In this document: positions 16,500-25,719 of the stretch, piece by piece | Layout of the letters: each line of letters begins with the position of its first letter | Position numbering within the stretch: position 1 is the first letter of the stretch | DNA from: GCA-2733415 sp965178655 | Lineage (GTDB): Bacteria > Bacteroidota > Bacteroidia > Flavobacteriales > Flavobacteriaceae | DNA: 64,000 nt | Assembly (NCBI GenBank): GCA_965178655.1 | Contig: OZ238266.1 | Coordinates: 1,302,001-1,366,000, forward strand | Direction of reading: 5' to 3' | Notes under the pieces: generated by a model | Databases searched by the model: none | The model's input: only the letters and a program-made list of their open reading frames with translations | Told to the model about the DNA's origin: nothing | Program-made: the position numbers and the translations under genes

Positions 16500-17543
16500 A
16501 TGAGCAAACCAACAAACAGCGAGCAATCTTCTGGAGAAATAGATTTAATTCAGTTTTTTGAATTTTTCGGGAAAAAAATAAAGGCATTGTATATGCTGAT
16601 ACTAACTCCGTTTATCTATGTTTTTGTGTCAAGTATAAAAATAATACAACAGCATTTCAAGACAATAGCAATTGTAATAAGTATTGCTTTTGTAGCGGGC
16701 CTTGTGTATGATATAGGTACCCCAGAAACATACACAGCATCAATGCTTGTAAAACCTACATACAACAATGAGCATCAAATTAATGCTACCGTAGCATACT
16801 ATAATAGTATTGTTTCTGCTGAAGAATATGAAAAAGCCGCGGCATTATTCCAAATCACTACCGAAGAGGCACAATTGTTAAAACGTTTTTCAATTACAAC
16901 AATAGCTGCTACAGAGACCGATAAATTAAACGGGTATAGCGAGTTTGCAAAATCAATAGACACTATAGCAATAGGGAATTTAGAATATAAAAAGTTTTCT
17001 GCTCAAAAATCAGAAGCAAACTATGCCACATATCAAGTTACAGTAGAAGCTCTTCAGAATACTATTTTCAGAAAATTATCACCTTCAATCATTGCTATTT
17101 TTGAAAATAATCATGCAAAAAAAGCGCAAGAAAAGACAAAAAACTTACTTCAGTTAAAGAAAGAAAAAGCAGTAAAAATGTTGTCGAATATCAACTCTTT
17201 ACAGGAGGCATATCTGCAAATACTATCAAAAAACTCAGCACAACACGTAAAAATGTTAGGTACAGCTCCGGTTGTGCTTTCAGATGAGAGACAAGAAACA
17301 CATGAAATAGCAGCCTTAGAAATGTCGGTGCTTCTACAGAAGGAATTACAGGAGCTAGAAGTGCAGCTATCACACAAAAAAGAATTAGTAACCATAGTAT
17401 CAGAATTACCTCAAATAGGGCATGCTAAAAACAGTATTTTAAATCAAATGAAATTCATGTTTCCTATAGGTACTTTAGCAATATTTTTAATCATATTTTT
17501 TGCAGGTCGTTTTAACACATTTATTGCACAATATAATTTATAA
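16500..17543 (+). CDS. Wzz-type polysaccharide chain-length regulator
   Basis: 347 residues. Topology is that of a polysaccharide co-polymerase: a membrane segment at about 55-72, a long extracytoplasmic region with helices (about 75-315), and a second membrane segment near 320-340 (FMFPIGTLAIFLIIFFAGR). ETYTASMLVKPTYNNE after the first membrane segment is the usual Wzz start. No Walker kinase domain is fused. It opens the polysaccharide locus and is followed by rfbB. It probably sets chain length of the Wzy-made polymer. Confidence 0.8.
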   Translation: MSKPTNSEQSSGEIDLIQFFEFFGKKIKALYMLILTPFIYVFVSSIKIIQQHFKTIAIVISIAFVAGLVYDIGTPETYTASMLVKPTYNNEHQINATVAYYNSIVSAEEYEKAAALFQITTEEAQLLKRFSITTIAATETDKLNGYSEFAKSIDTIAIGNLEYKKFSAQKSEANYATYQVTVEALQNTIFRKLSPSIIAIFENNHAKKAQEKTKNLLQLKKEKAVKMLSNINSLQEAYLQILSKNSAQHVKMLGTAPVVLSDERQETHEIAALEMSVLLQKELQELEVQLSHKKELVTIVSELPQIGHAKNSILNQMKFMFPIGTLAIFLIIFFAGRFNTFIAQYNL

Positions 17544-17550
17544 AAATAAA

Positions 17551-18567
17551 ATGAAACATATATTAGTTACTGGAGGAGCAGGGTTTATAGGGTCTAATTT
17601 TATAGCACATATTTTAGAAGATAAAAACATAGTTGTTTATAATTTAGATAAACTTACCTATGCCGGAAATTTAGAGAACCTAACAGCTGTCTCAGAGCAT
17701 GAAAGATATCATTTTATACAAGGAGATATCTGCGATAGAATACTGGTAGAAAGCATATTTAAAACACATCAAATTACCGATGTTATTCATTTTGCAGCAG
17801 AGTCACATGTAGATAATTCTATAAAAAATCCAGGCGCATTTATTGAAACCAATATTGTAGGGAGTTTTAACCTTTTAGATGTAGCTTACAAAACATGGAT
17901 GAGCGCCCCAAATGACATTAAACCAGCATATAAATCTTCTCGTTTTTTACACGTCTCTACAGATGAAGTGTACGGCACATTAGGTAAAGAAGGCTTGTTT
18001 AAAGAAACAACGTCATACGCGCCAAATAGCCCATATAGTGCTTCAAAAGCCTCTTCAGATTTTTTGGTTAGAAGTTATTTTCATACTTACGGAATGAATG
18101 TAGTAACAACAAACTGCTCAAATAACTACGGACCAAATCAGCATGATGAAAAGCTAATACCAACCATTATACGAAAATGTTTAGCCGGAGAACAAATACC
18201 AATTTATGGAGACGGATTAAACATTAGAGATTGGTTATATGTGCTAGACCACTGTAAAGGAATTGAAAAAGTATTTAACCAAGGAATATTAGGAGAAACA
18301 TATAATATAGGCGGAAGAAATGAACGCACAAACATTTACATTGTAGATGCAATTTGCGATATTTTGGACAAGCAAGTACCTCGAAAAGAAGGTAGCTCTT
18401 ATAAAACGCTCAAAAGTTTTGTTAAAGATAGAGCAGGACACGATTTTAGATACGCAATAGACGCCACAAAAATTGAAGACAACCTAGACTGGAAAGCTGA
18501 TGAAAATTTTGAATCAGGAATACTAAAAACAGTAGAATGGTATCTTTTAAAATATAAAAACAACTAA
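17551..18567 (+). CDS. rfbB: dTDP-glucose 4,6-dehydratase
   Basis: 338 residues from the ATG at 17551; an in-frame ATG 51 bases upstream lies inside wzz and is unlikely. It is an extended short-chain dehydrogenase: NAD loop GGAGFIGSN at 8-16, catalytic STDEVYG with the Asp-Glu pair near 130, and Tyr162/Lys166 in SPYSASK. It makes dTDP-4-keto-6-deoxyglucose, the second step to dTDP-L-rhamnose. It begins the rfbBACD set, three bases before rfbA. Confidence 0.96.
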   Translation: MKHILVTGGAGFIGSNFIAHILEDKNIVVYNLDKLTYAGNLENLTAVSEHERYHFIQGDICDRILVESIFKTHQITDVIHFAAESHVDNSIKNPGAFIETNIVGSFNLLDVAYKTWMSAPNDIKPAYKSSRFLHVSTDEVYGTLGKEGLFKETTSYAPNSPYSASKASSDFLVRSYFHTYGMNVVTTNCSNNYGPNQHDEKLIPTIIRKCLAGEQIPIYGDGLNIRDWLYVLDHCKGIEKVFNQGILGETYNIGGRNERTNIYIVDAICDILDKQVPRKEGSSYKTLKSFVKDRAGHDFRYAIDATKIEDNLDWKADENFESGILKTVEWYLLKYKNN

Positions 18568-18570
18568 AAC

Positions 18571-19434
18571 ATGAAGGGAATCATTTTAGCCGGAGGCTCA
18601 GGAACACGATTACACCCACTTACTTTATCGGTAAGTAAGCAATTGATGCCTATTTTTGATAAGCCAATGATTTATTATCCGTTATCAACCTTAATAAACT
18701 CAGGAATTAACGATATACTAATCATTTCTACACCACAAGATTTACCATTGTTTGAAAAATTACTAGGCGATGGAAAAAACTTGGGATGCTCTTTTTCTTA
18801 TGCTGTTCAAGAACATCCAAACGGACTTGCAGAAGCCTTTATTATTGGAGAAAAATTTATTGGAAACGATAAAGTTGCCTTAGTTTTAGGAGATAATATT
18901 TTTTATGGTACTGGACTAGGAAAGTTATTACAAGCAAATAATAACCCCAACGGTGGTATTGTTTATGCCTACCACGTACATGATCCAGAGCGCTACGGAG
19001 TAGTAGATTTTGATGCAGATGGAAAGGTACTTTCAATTGAAGAAAAACCAGAACACCCAAAGTCTAACTATGCTGTTCCGGGTATTTATTTTTACGACAA
19101 TGATGTTGTTGAAATCGCAAAAAACATCAAACCAAGTCATAGAGGAGAGCTAGAAATTACCGACGTAAATAAAGAATATCTAAAACAAAATCGCCTACAA
19201 GTAAGTATTCTTGACAAAGGAACTGCTTGGTTAGACACCGGAACCTTTAGCTCGTTAATGCAAGCATCACAATTTGTACAGGTTATTGAGGAACGACAAG
19301 GCTTAAAAATTGGCGCTATAGAAGAAGCAGCATATCGACAAGGGTTTATTACAAAAGCACAATTAAAAACCTTAGCAGAACCCTTGCTAAAAAGTGGTTA
19401 TGGGAAACATTTAATGAGTATTATAGAAAACTAA
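18571..19434 (+). CDS. rfbA: Glucose-1-phosphate thymidylyltransferase
   Basis: 287 residues. It joins dTTP and glucose-1-phosphate, the first step of dTDP-rhamnose synthesis. The nucleotide loop GGSGTRLHPLT is at 8-18, followed by SKQLMPIFDKPMIYYPLS; LVLGDNIFYG near 110 has the metal-binding Asp, and KGTAWLDTGTF near 217 closes the active site. Its stop codon overlaps the rfbC start in TAATG. Confidence 0.97.
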   Translation: MKGIILAGGSGTRLHPLTLSVSKQLMPIFDKPMIYYPLSTLINSGINDILIISTPQDLPLFEKLLGDGKNLGCSFSYAVQEHPNGLAEAFIIGEKFIGNDKVALVLGDNIFYGTGLGKLLQANNNPNGGIVYAYHVHDPERYGVVDFDADGKVLSIEEKPEHPKSNYAVPGIYFYDNDVVEIAKNIKPSHRGELEITDVNKEYLKQNRLQVSILDKGTAWLDTGTFSSLMQASQFVQVIEERQGLKIGAIEEAAYRQGFITKAQLKTLAEPLLKSGYGKHLMSIIEN

Positions 19435-19979
19435 TGACTGCTACAGAAACAAAATTAAAAGGTTGTTTTGTTCTTGAACCAAGAATTTTTAATGACGATA
19501 GAGGTTACTTTTTTGAGAGCTATAACGCTGAAAAATTTAATTCGTTAACAGGAACAAACACCACCTTTGTACAAGATAATGAGTCGTTTTCTACCAAAGG
19601 GGTATTGCGAGGCCTGCATTTTCAAGAAAGAGAATTTGCGCAAGCAAAACTAGTTCGGGTAACGCACGGAGCAGTATTAGATGTGGCAGTTGATGTGCGT
19701 CCAGAATCGCCTACTTTCTTGCAACACATTAGTGTAGAATTAACTGCTGAAAATAAAAAACAATTATTTGTTCCTAGAGGATTTGCACATGGTTTTATAG
19801 TGTTAAGTGATACTGTTGTCTTTAATTATAAATGCGATAATTTTTATAACAAAGCAGCAGAAAATGGAATCATCTATAACGATAAAGATTTAAATATAGA
19901 TTGGACCCTCGACGCAGCAACATTTATAATTTCTGATAAAGATTTAGTATTACCTACCTCAAAAGAACTCTTTAAGTAA
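19434..19979 (+). CDS. rfbC: dTDP-4-dehydrorhamnose 3,5-epimerase
   Basis: 181 residues, cupin fold. RGLHFQ at about 59-64 holds the catalytic His; DVAVDVRPESPTF and PRGFAHGFIVLSD are further signatures. It epimerises dTDP-4-keto-6-deoxyglucose at C3 and C5. One-base overlaps with rfbA before and rfbD after (TAATG in both cases) indicate translational coupling. Confidence 0.97.
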   Translation: MTATETKLKGCFVLEPRIFNDDRGYFFESYNAEKFNSLTGTNTTFVQDNESFSTKGVLRGLHFQEREFAQAKLVRVTHGAVLDVAVDVRPESPTFLQHISVELTAENKKQLFVPRGFAHGFIVLSDTVVFNYKCDNFYNKAAENGIIYNDKDLNIDWTLDAATFIISDKDLVLPTSKELFK

Positions 19980-20845
19980 TGATAAAAGTATTGGTAACTG
20001 GCGCAAACGGACAATTAGGACAATGTTTGCAAAAAATTTCGGAAGCGTATAGTAATATTGCCTTTACATTTGTAAGCAGCAGTCAGTTAAACATTACCAA
20101 TAAAGAACAAGTAGCAACACATTTTAATAATCACCAATACAATTATTGTATAAACTGTGCTGCATACACTGCAGTAGACGCGGCAGAAACTAATACAGAA
20201 CTCGCAAATAAAGTAAATACATTAGGGGCACAGTATATAGCTATAGCCTGTGCTATGCGTCAGGTAAAACTCCTACACGTATCAACAGATTTTGTTTTTA
20301 ATGGTGAATCAACTACCCCATATAAAGAAACAGACACCCCAAATCCGGCGTCAGTTTATGGGCAAACAAAATTAGCAGGAGAGCGTTTAATTGCAGCGCA
20401 TATTCCGGAGCATTTTATTATTAGAACATCGTGGTTGTATTCGGAATTTGCTTCAAATTTTATGAAAACAATGTTGCGCTTAGCATCGGAACGTGATACA
20501 CTAGGGGTTGTCTCTGATCAAGTAGGAAGTCCTACAAATGCTAATGATTTAGCAGCAGTGTTGTTAAAAATAGTAACGAGTAATACTACAGCATACGGTC
20601 TGTACCATTATAGCAATCAAGGCACAGCAAGTTGGTGTGATTTTGCAACGGAAATCTTTGCACAATCGGGGGTTAAAATACAGGTAAACCCAATTCCTTC
20701 TACAGCGTATCCTACCCCAGCAGCACGCCCAAAATATAGTGTATTAAATACGGCTAAAATTAAAACCAATTTAGACATAACAATTCCTTTTTGGAAAGAA
20801 AGTTTGCAAACGGTGTTACAAACAATGAAGGCCGATAAAAAATAG
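19979..20845 (+). CDS. rfbD: dTDP-4-dehydrorhamnose reductase
   Basis: 288 residues. It reduces dTDP-4-keto-rhamnose to dTDP-L-rhamnose. NADPH loop GANGQLGQ at 8-15, CAAYTAVDAAE near 60, VSTDFVFNG near 103 and SVYGQTKLAGE with the Tyr-x3-Lys pair near 128. It is the last gene of the rhamnose set; eleven bases then lead to the flippase. Confidence 0.96.
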   Translation: MIKVLVTGANGQLGQCLQKISEAYSNIAFTFVSSSQLNITNKEQVATHFNNHQYNYCINCAAYTAVDAAETNTELANKVNTLGAQYIAIACAMRQVKLLHVSTDFVFNGESTTPYKETDTPNPASVYGQTKLAGERLIAAHIPEHFIIRTSWLYSEFASNFMKTMLRLASERDTLGVVSDQVGSPTNANDLAAVLLKIVTSNTTAYGLYHYSNQGTASWCDFATEIFAQSGVKIQVNPIPSTAYPTPAARPKYSVLNTAKIKTNLDITIPFWKESLQTVLQTMKADKK

Positions 20846-20856
20846 AATATTGAGGT

Positions 20857-22116
20857 ATGAAATTTTTTAAAACCACATATTTTAAAAACATATACAACCA
20901 AGCCTTTTTGGTAGGAATAGCACAGTTAATTCCGGTGCTTTTTAGTCCGTTAATAACACGTATTTACGATGAAAATGCTGTGGCAGAGCTAACAGGTTTA
21001 ATGAGTTTAACTAGTATCTTGTTAGTATTTTCTACCTTAAAATTAGAGAATGTAATTGTATTAGAAAAAGAAGCCAACAAGGCTAAAGACGCAGTTGTAT
21101 TAACAGCGTTGTTAGCAATAGGGTATACTGCATTGATAAGTATAGGGCTATTTGTTTTTAAAGAGAAAATTCAAGCAATATTTAAGATAGACAACGTGCT
21201 TTACATTGTACCATTTTATGTACTATCTTTTTCAGTGCTTACAATCTTGAACCACTGGTTTGTTAGGCAGAAAAAATTTAAACATAAAGCATATAGTAAA
21301 CTTATTGAGACAAGTACTTACGTAGCGCTTTCAGTAGTATTGTTTTATGTTTTAGGGGAGAATAATTTTGGTCTGGCTTTAGGAAAAGTGTTAGGCGTTT
21401 TTGTTGCTTTTTGCGTATTGGTAAATTATGCAAAAATAAGAATAAAGCTGCCTGAATTTTCAAAATTGAAACACGTCTTAATTCAGTATAAAGTATTTCC
21501 GCTATACAACACGCCATCTAACTTTGTTAATGTAGTTGGACTACAGCTTATTATTATTTTTATAGGAATATATTTTACTAAAGAGCAGTTAGGATATTTT
21601 GGACTCGCTAATATGATTGTATTGCTTCCGGTATCGTTTATTTCTCAAAGTATGGGTAGTATTTTTTTTCAGAAAGTAAGCGAGTTAATAAACCAGAACA
21701 AATACATTGAAGTGCAAAAAACATTTTATCAAACACTATTGTTATTATTGTTAATAGCTATTCCAGGTTTTTTAGTCTTGTATTTTGGAGGAAGTTATTT
21801 GTTTACATTTTTTTATGGTACTCAATGGGCATTATCAGGAATTATAGCAAGCCAATTGGCTATAGTTTTCTTATTTCAAACAGTATCAAGTCCATTAGGG
21901 ATGTTGTTAATTGCTGTTAATAAGGTAAAAATAAATGCCTATTGGCAATATGGAAGAGTATTGTTTATGCTTCCGTTATTATTTGTCTTGGCACACTACT
22001 ACTCAGTAGATTTTCTAACATTTATACAGGTTTATTGTTTTGCTGAGGCAATTGTATTTTTGATATATTTGATAATTATAGTACAGCATGTTCAGCAACT
22101 AACAAAAAGAGTATAA
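20857..22116 (+). CDS. Wzx-type oligosaccharide flippase
   Basis: 419 residues with about twelve membrane segments and no soluble domain. The pattern (short cytoplasmic N-terminus, Arg/Asp near the first helices, LGYFGLANMIVLLPVSFISQSMG in the second half) fits the MOP/PST flippase family. It would move lipid-linked repeat units across the inner membrane. Its place between rhamnose synthesis genes and the polymerase-like genes supports this. Confidence 0.85.
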   Translation: MKFFKTTYFKNIYNQAFLVGIAQLIPVLFSPLITRIYDENAVAELTGLMSLTSILLVFSTLKLENVIVLEKEANKAKDAVVLTALLAIGYTALISIGLFVFKEKIQAIFKIDNVLYIVPFYVLSFSVLTILNHWFVRQKKFKHKAYSKLIETSTYVALSVVLFYVLGENNFGLALGKVLGVFVAFCVLVNYAKIRIKLPEFSKLKHVLIQYKVFPLYNTPSNFVNVVGLQLIIIFIGIYFTKEQLGYFGLANMIVLLPVSFISQSMGSIFFQKVSELINQNKYIEVQKTFYQTLLLLLLIAIPGFLVLYFGGSYLFTFFYGTQWALSGIIASQLAIVFLFQTVSSPLGMLLIAVNKVKINAYWQYGRVLFMLPLLFVLAHYYSVDFLTFIQVYCFAEAIVFLIYLIIIVQHVQQLTKRV

Positions 22117-22126
22117 GAAAGTTTAT

Positions 22127-23386
22127 ATGAAATTAAAAATAACCAATAGGTACATAGAAGCGTATTATTTTCTGCTAGCATTGTTGTATTTTTTGGCTAT
22201 TAGAGACATGTGGTTTTTTAGGAAAATCACAGAAAAAACAGGACTAACTTATGAGTTTAATGCGTTTAAATTTACAGTAGCTACACTATTTGTACTTTAT
22301 ACTATTCACTTGTTTAAGTCCGTAAAGTTTGACTTTTTCAGCAAAAACATCTTAGGCCTTGTACTATTGCTAGACTTTATTCCAAGTACTATTTTTCATG
22401 CAAGTGTGTCTGTGGTAGATTGGCGAATTTATGCATTACATGTAATATTGTTTTATTCGTTATTTCTTACGTTTAAGTTCAAGTTTAAAATTAATATTAA
22501 GCCATTAAACAGGAAACAATCAGCCTATGTATTAGCAATAATAATATTAATAGGTGTATTGCCTTATCTACGATACATTCAACACATTGATGTTAAAAAT
22601 TTATTGCTTCAAAATATATATATAACGCGGTTTAAGTTTGAAGCCTTATTTGATGCCTATTCTAAATATTCACACTCGTGGTTTACTCGTGTAATTATCC
22701 CAATTATTTTTGTACTTGCTTTAAAGTTTAAATGGCGATTATTAGCTGTTTTAAACGCTATGCTGCTAATAACATTATATTTAATGGGCGCAGTAAAATC
22801 GGTGCTATTAGGTAGTTTGTTGGTTTTAATATTTTATGTGTTACCTCATAAAAAGTTATTACAAATTATTACAAAAGGCTTAGTGGTATTGTTATTAATT
22901 TCAATTGGCTTGTCATTTTATGTCGTTTCTGAGCACAATACTATTGCTTTAATTATCTTTAGAAGACTAATGTTTTTACCAAGTTTATTAGACTATTGTT
23001 TTTTCGACTTTTTCAATGACAACTACCTCTATTGGTCAAACAGTTTTTTAAAGTTTTTTATAGATTATCCTTATCCGGAAATAGCAGCTAAGCTAATTGG
23101 AGACACCTATTTTGATATGCCAGAAATGGCGGCTAATAACGGTCTTATATCTGATGGTTTCTCAAATGCAGGTTTTTTAGGAGCGCTATTAACAATTTTG
23201 CTTTTTAATAGCTATATGTTAGTAATTAAGAACTGTAATATAAATAGCAAGTTTTTTGGTATTTACTTTTTTATCCTATACGGGTTTTTAACTTCAGCTT
23301 TTTCGGTAGTTTTAATTACACACGGCGGCATATTATTACTACTAATAAGTGTGTTTGTTTTACGCGAAAGCAAAATCAGGAGCTAA
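22127..23386 (+). CDS. Polytopic membrane protein, candidate Wzy polymerase
   Basis: 419 residues with about ten to eleven membrane segments and a larger extracytoplasmic loop around 280-345 that includes DYPYPEIAAKLIGDTYFDMPEMAANNGLI-type sequence (short segment at about 305-335). This is the topology of oligosaccharide repeat-unit polymerases, whose sequences are highly variable. The call depends on topology and on the flippase upstream and glycosyltransferase downstream. Its stop overlaps the next start in TAATG. Confidence 0.6.
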   Translation: MKLKITNRYIEAYYFLLALLYFLAIRDMWFFRKITEKTGLTYEFNAFKFTVATLFVLYTIHLFKSVKFDFFSKNILGLVLLLDFIPSTIFHASVSVVDWRIYALHVILFYSLFLTFKFKFKINIKPLNRKQSAYVLAIIILIGVLPYLRYIQHIDVKNLLLQNIYITRFKFEALFDAYSKYSHSWFTRVIIPIIFVLALKFKWRLLAVLNAMLLITLYLMGAVKSVLLGSLLVLIFYVLPHKKLLQIITKGLVVLLLISIGLSFYVVSEHNTIALIIFRRLMFLPSLLDYCFFDFFNDNYLYWSNSFLKFFIDYPYPEIAAKLIGDTYFDMPEMAANNGLISDGFSNAGFLGALLTILLFNSYMLVIKNCNINSKFFGIYFFILYGFLTSAFSVVLITHGGILLLLISVFVLRESKIRS

Positions 23387-24498
23387 TGAAAGAAAAGAAC
23401 ATTGTCCATATAGCAACAGTTCAAAACCGAAACACATCACGAGTGTTTTACAGGTCCTGTGTAGCATTATCTAATAAGGGCTATAGGGTTACGCTAATAG
23501 TTGCAGACGGACTTGGTAACGAAACGAAAGAAGGTATTCAGATCATAGATTTAGGCAAAGAGAATAACCGATTTAAAAAAATAATCAGCAATTTTAGAGC
23601 AATTTTAAAATTAATAGACAACATAAAACCGTCTGCTGTTCATTTTCATAGTCCAGAGTTGTTGTTTGTAGTCAAAGTAATTCAGAAAAAAGGCGTGCCC
23701 GTAATTTATGACATACATGAAAATGTGCCCGCGCAAATATTAGATAAAGAAAACATACCAAAAGCACTTAAAAAACCTCTACACTATGCGTATAGAATAG
23801 TAGAGCGAATGTTTATTAATAGTTTTCACTTGGTATTGGCCGAAAACTCGTACTTGTCTTTGTATAAAGACAAGGGAAAGTCAGTAACTACAATTCTAAA
23901 TTTTCCTGAGTTGTCTTTTTTCACGCCTTATAAACAAGAAAAGAGAGATAATAATGGCATCTTTTATATTGGGGGCGTTTCAAATAATAGAGGCTTAGAC
24001 ACTATCATTGAGGGTTTAAAATTATTAAAACAACAAAAGCTGTCATTTCACATGCATTTTGTAGGAAAGATAGATGATCAACTAAAAAAAACGTTAAATC
24101 TAGATACGGTTAAAGATAATATTACGTTTTACGGACCGTTAGATTTAGATAAAGGCTATGAAATTTCTAAGCATTGCAAGGTAGGCTTAGCAGTATTAAA
24201 GCCTATAAAAAATTATACCGGCTCATATCCTACAAAAATATTTGAGTACATGACTGTAAAACTCCCTGTAATTACCTCTAATTTTAAATTGTACAGAGCA
24301 GTTGTGGAACAAAATGAATGTGGCCTTTGTATAGACCCGCTTAACCCTGTAGCCTTAGCAAACGCAATTAAAATGATATTTTCTAACTCAGAATTAGCTA
24401 ATAATATGGGAGATAACGGAAGTAAAGCAACAGCAGAACAATACAATTCAAAAAATGAGCTAACAAAACTATTAACACTATATAAAACAGTAATCTAA
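23386..24498 (+). CDS. Glycosyltransferase family 4
   Basis: 370 residues, GT-B fold expected. N-terminal HIATVQNRNTSRVFYRS and VIYDIHENVP near 115; the C-terminal nucleotide-sugar half has FYIGGVSNNRGLDTIIEG near 192 and the conserved SYPTKIFEYMTVKLPVITS near 280, which contains the GT4 E-x7-E-like region. It adds a sugar to the lipid-linked repeat unit; donor and acceptor cannot be read from sequence. Confidence 0.88.
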   Translation: MKEKNIVHIATVQNRNTSRVFYRSCVALSNKGYRVTLIVADGLGNETKEGIQIIDLGKENNRFKKIISNFRAILKLIDNIKPSAVHFHSPELLFVVKVIQKKGVPVIYDIHENVPAQILDKENIPKALKKPLHYAYRIVERMFINSFHLVLAENSYLSLYKDKGKSVTTILNFPELSFFTPYKQEKRDNNGIFYIGGVSNNRGLDTIIEGLKLLKQQKLSFHMHFVGKIDDQLKKTLNLDTVKDNITFYGPLDLDKGYEISKHCKVGLAVLKPIKNYTGSYPTKIFEYMTVKLPVITSNFKLYRAVVEQNECGLCIDPLNPVALANAIKMIFSNSELANNMGDNGSKATAEQYNSKNELTKLLTLYKTVI

Positions 24499-24504
24499 TA
24501 ACTA

Positions 24505-25719
24505 ATGAATAGTCTAAAAACTTCAGAATTAAACACTAAGAAAATATTATTGACTTTTATCTTAGCAATGTTTGTGTCTGATTTTATCATGAAACTGTAC
24601 AAAATAGAAGCGATTCCTGTGTACTACAGGATTAGTGGCTTAGTGAAAATTATATTTGAAGTATTCCTGCTAATTAAAGCCGTTCAGAACGGCATGAAAA
24701 AGGAATTTTGGATTATAATTTTAGTGCTTATTGTCAGTTTTTTTATAGGACAATATACTTTACAAGACAATAATTTTTTCACAACAAAATTACTTTCAGA
24801 ATTAACTATTGGAGACACCTATCATTTAAACAAATATATTTTTATTGTACTATTTGTTGGTGTAGTACAAAAAATGAAAAACAAACTGGCGCTAAGTAGT
24901 AAAGCGGTTGATATGCTTGTAATACTACTTACAATAAACGCAGTATTAATTGTTTTAGGAACTGTTTTCGATATTAATCTCTTTAAGTCATTTCCAAATT
25001 CTTCTAGGTTTGGGTACTCCGGATTATTTACAAAATCAGGAGAAAGCGTATTATTGTACTGTATAGTAGCGGTACATTATTATCTAAAGTTTTTGAAAAA
25101 TAAAAGAATCGCTCCGGTAATATTTTTTATAGGAATTGCCTTACTAAGCGGAAAAAAGATAGCAATACTTTTACCAATAGCACTATACGTATTACACTTT
25201 TGTATGTATTCAAAACACAGAGTAGTATACAGAGGGGTTGGAGCATCTATTATAGCAGTAGCATTATTTTTTGCAGAAAACATTACTAGGTTTACAGTCC
25301 GTTTTTTTCCTTTTTGGGAGCAGATTCTGCTAGAAAACTCATTAATTACAGTACTAACATCCACACGTAATTTAGCCCTTATAAAAGCCAAAACCTATGT
25401 GGTAGAAAAATGGCGTTTCTTAAATTATATTTTTGGAGGCGTAGATTATAACAACTATAAAATAGAAGTGGATCCGTTTGATTTGTTTGTTTTTTTCGGA
25501 CTATTTGGTGGGGGTGTATATTTGTGGTTTATTGTTAAAAATTACGTTATGCCATACACTAAAATGGTAAAATATAGCATAGTATCACTTTTCGTTTTAG
25601 GAATGATTTATGGCGCTTTTTTGTTTAATATTCTTTTAATGCTATGCTTGTTTTTGTTTAGCATTGCATTTAAAAATGAACCGCAAGAAGTAGCGGAAAG
25701 TAAATTTTATAAGAAATGA
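24505..25719 (+). CDS. Polytopic membrane protein, polymerase or O-antigen-ligase-like
   Basis: 404 residues with about ten membrane segments. SRFGYSGLFTKSGES near 170 followed by SGKKIAILLPIALYVL near 217, and a loop with two lysine/arginine-rich parts, resemble Wzy and WaaL-like proteins. The stop overlaps the next gene by 4 bases. I cannot tell whether it is the polymerase, a ligase or a paralogue; two other candidates flank it. Confidence 0.5.
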   Translation: MNSLKTSELNTKKILLTFILAMFVSDFIMKLYKIEAIPVYYRISGLVKIIFEVFLLIKAVQNGMKKEFWIIILVLIVSFFIGQYTLQDNNFFTTKLLSELTIGDTYHLNKYIFIVLFVGVVQKMKNKLALSSKAVDMLVILLTINAVLIVLGTVFDINLFKSFPNSSRFGYSGLFTKSGESVLLYCIVAVHYYLKFLKNKRIAPVIFFIGIALLSGKKIAILLPIALYVLHFCMYSKHRVVYRGVGASIIAVALFFAENITRFTVRFFPFWEQILLENSLITVLTSTRNLALIKAKTYVVEKWRFLNYIFGGVDYNNYKIEVDPFDLFVFFGLFGGGVYLWFIVKNYVMPYTKMVKYSIVSLFVLGMIYGAFLFNILLMLCLFLFSIAFKNEPQEVAESKFYKK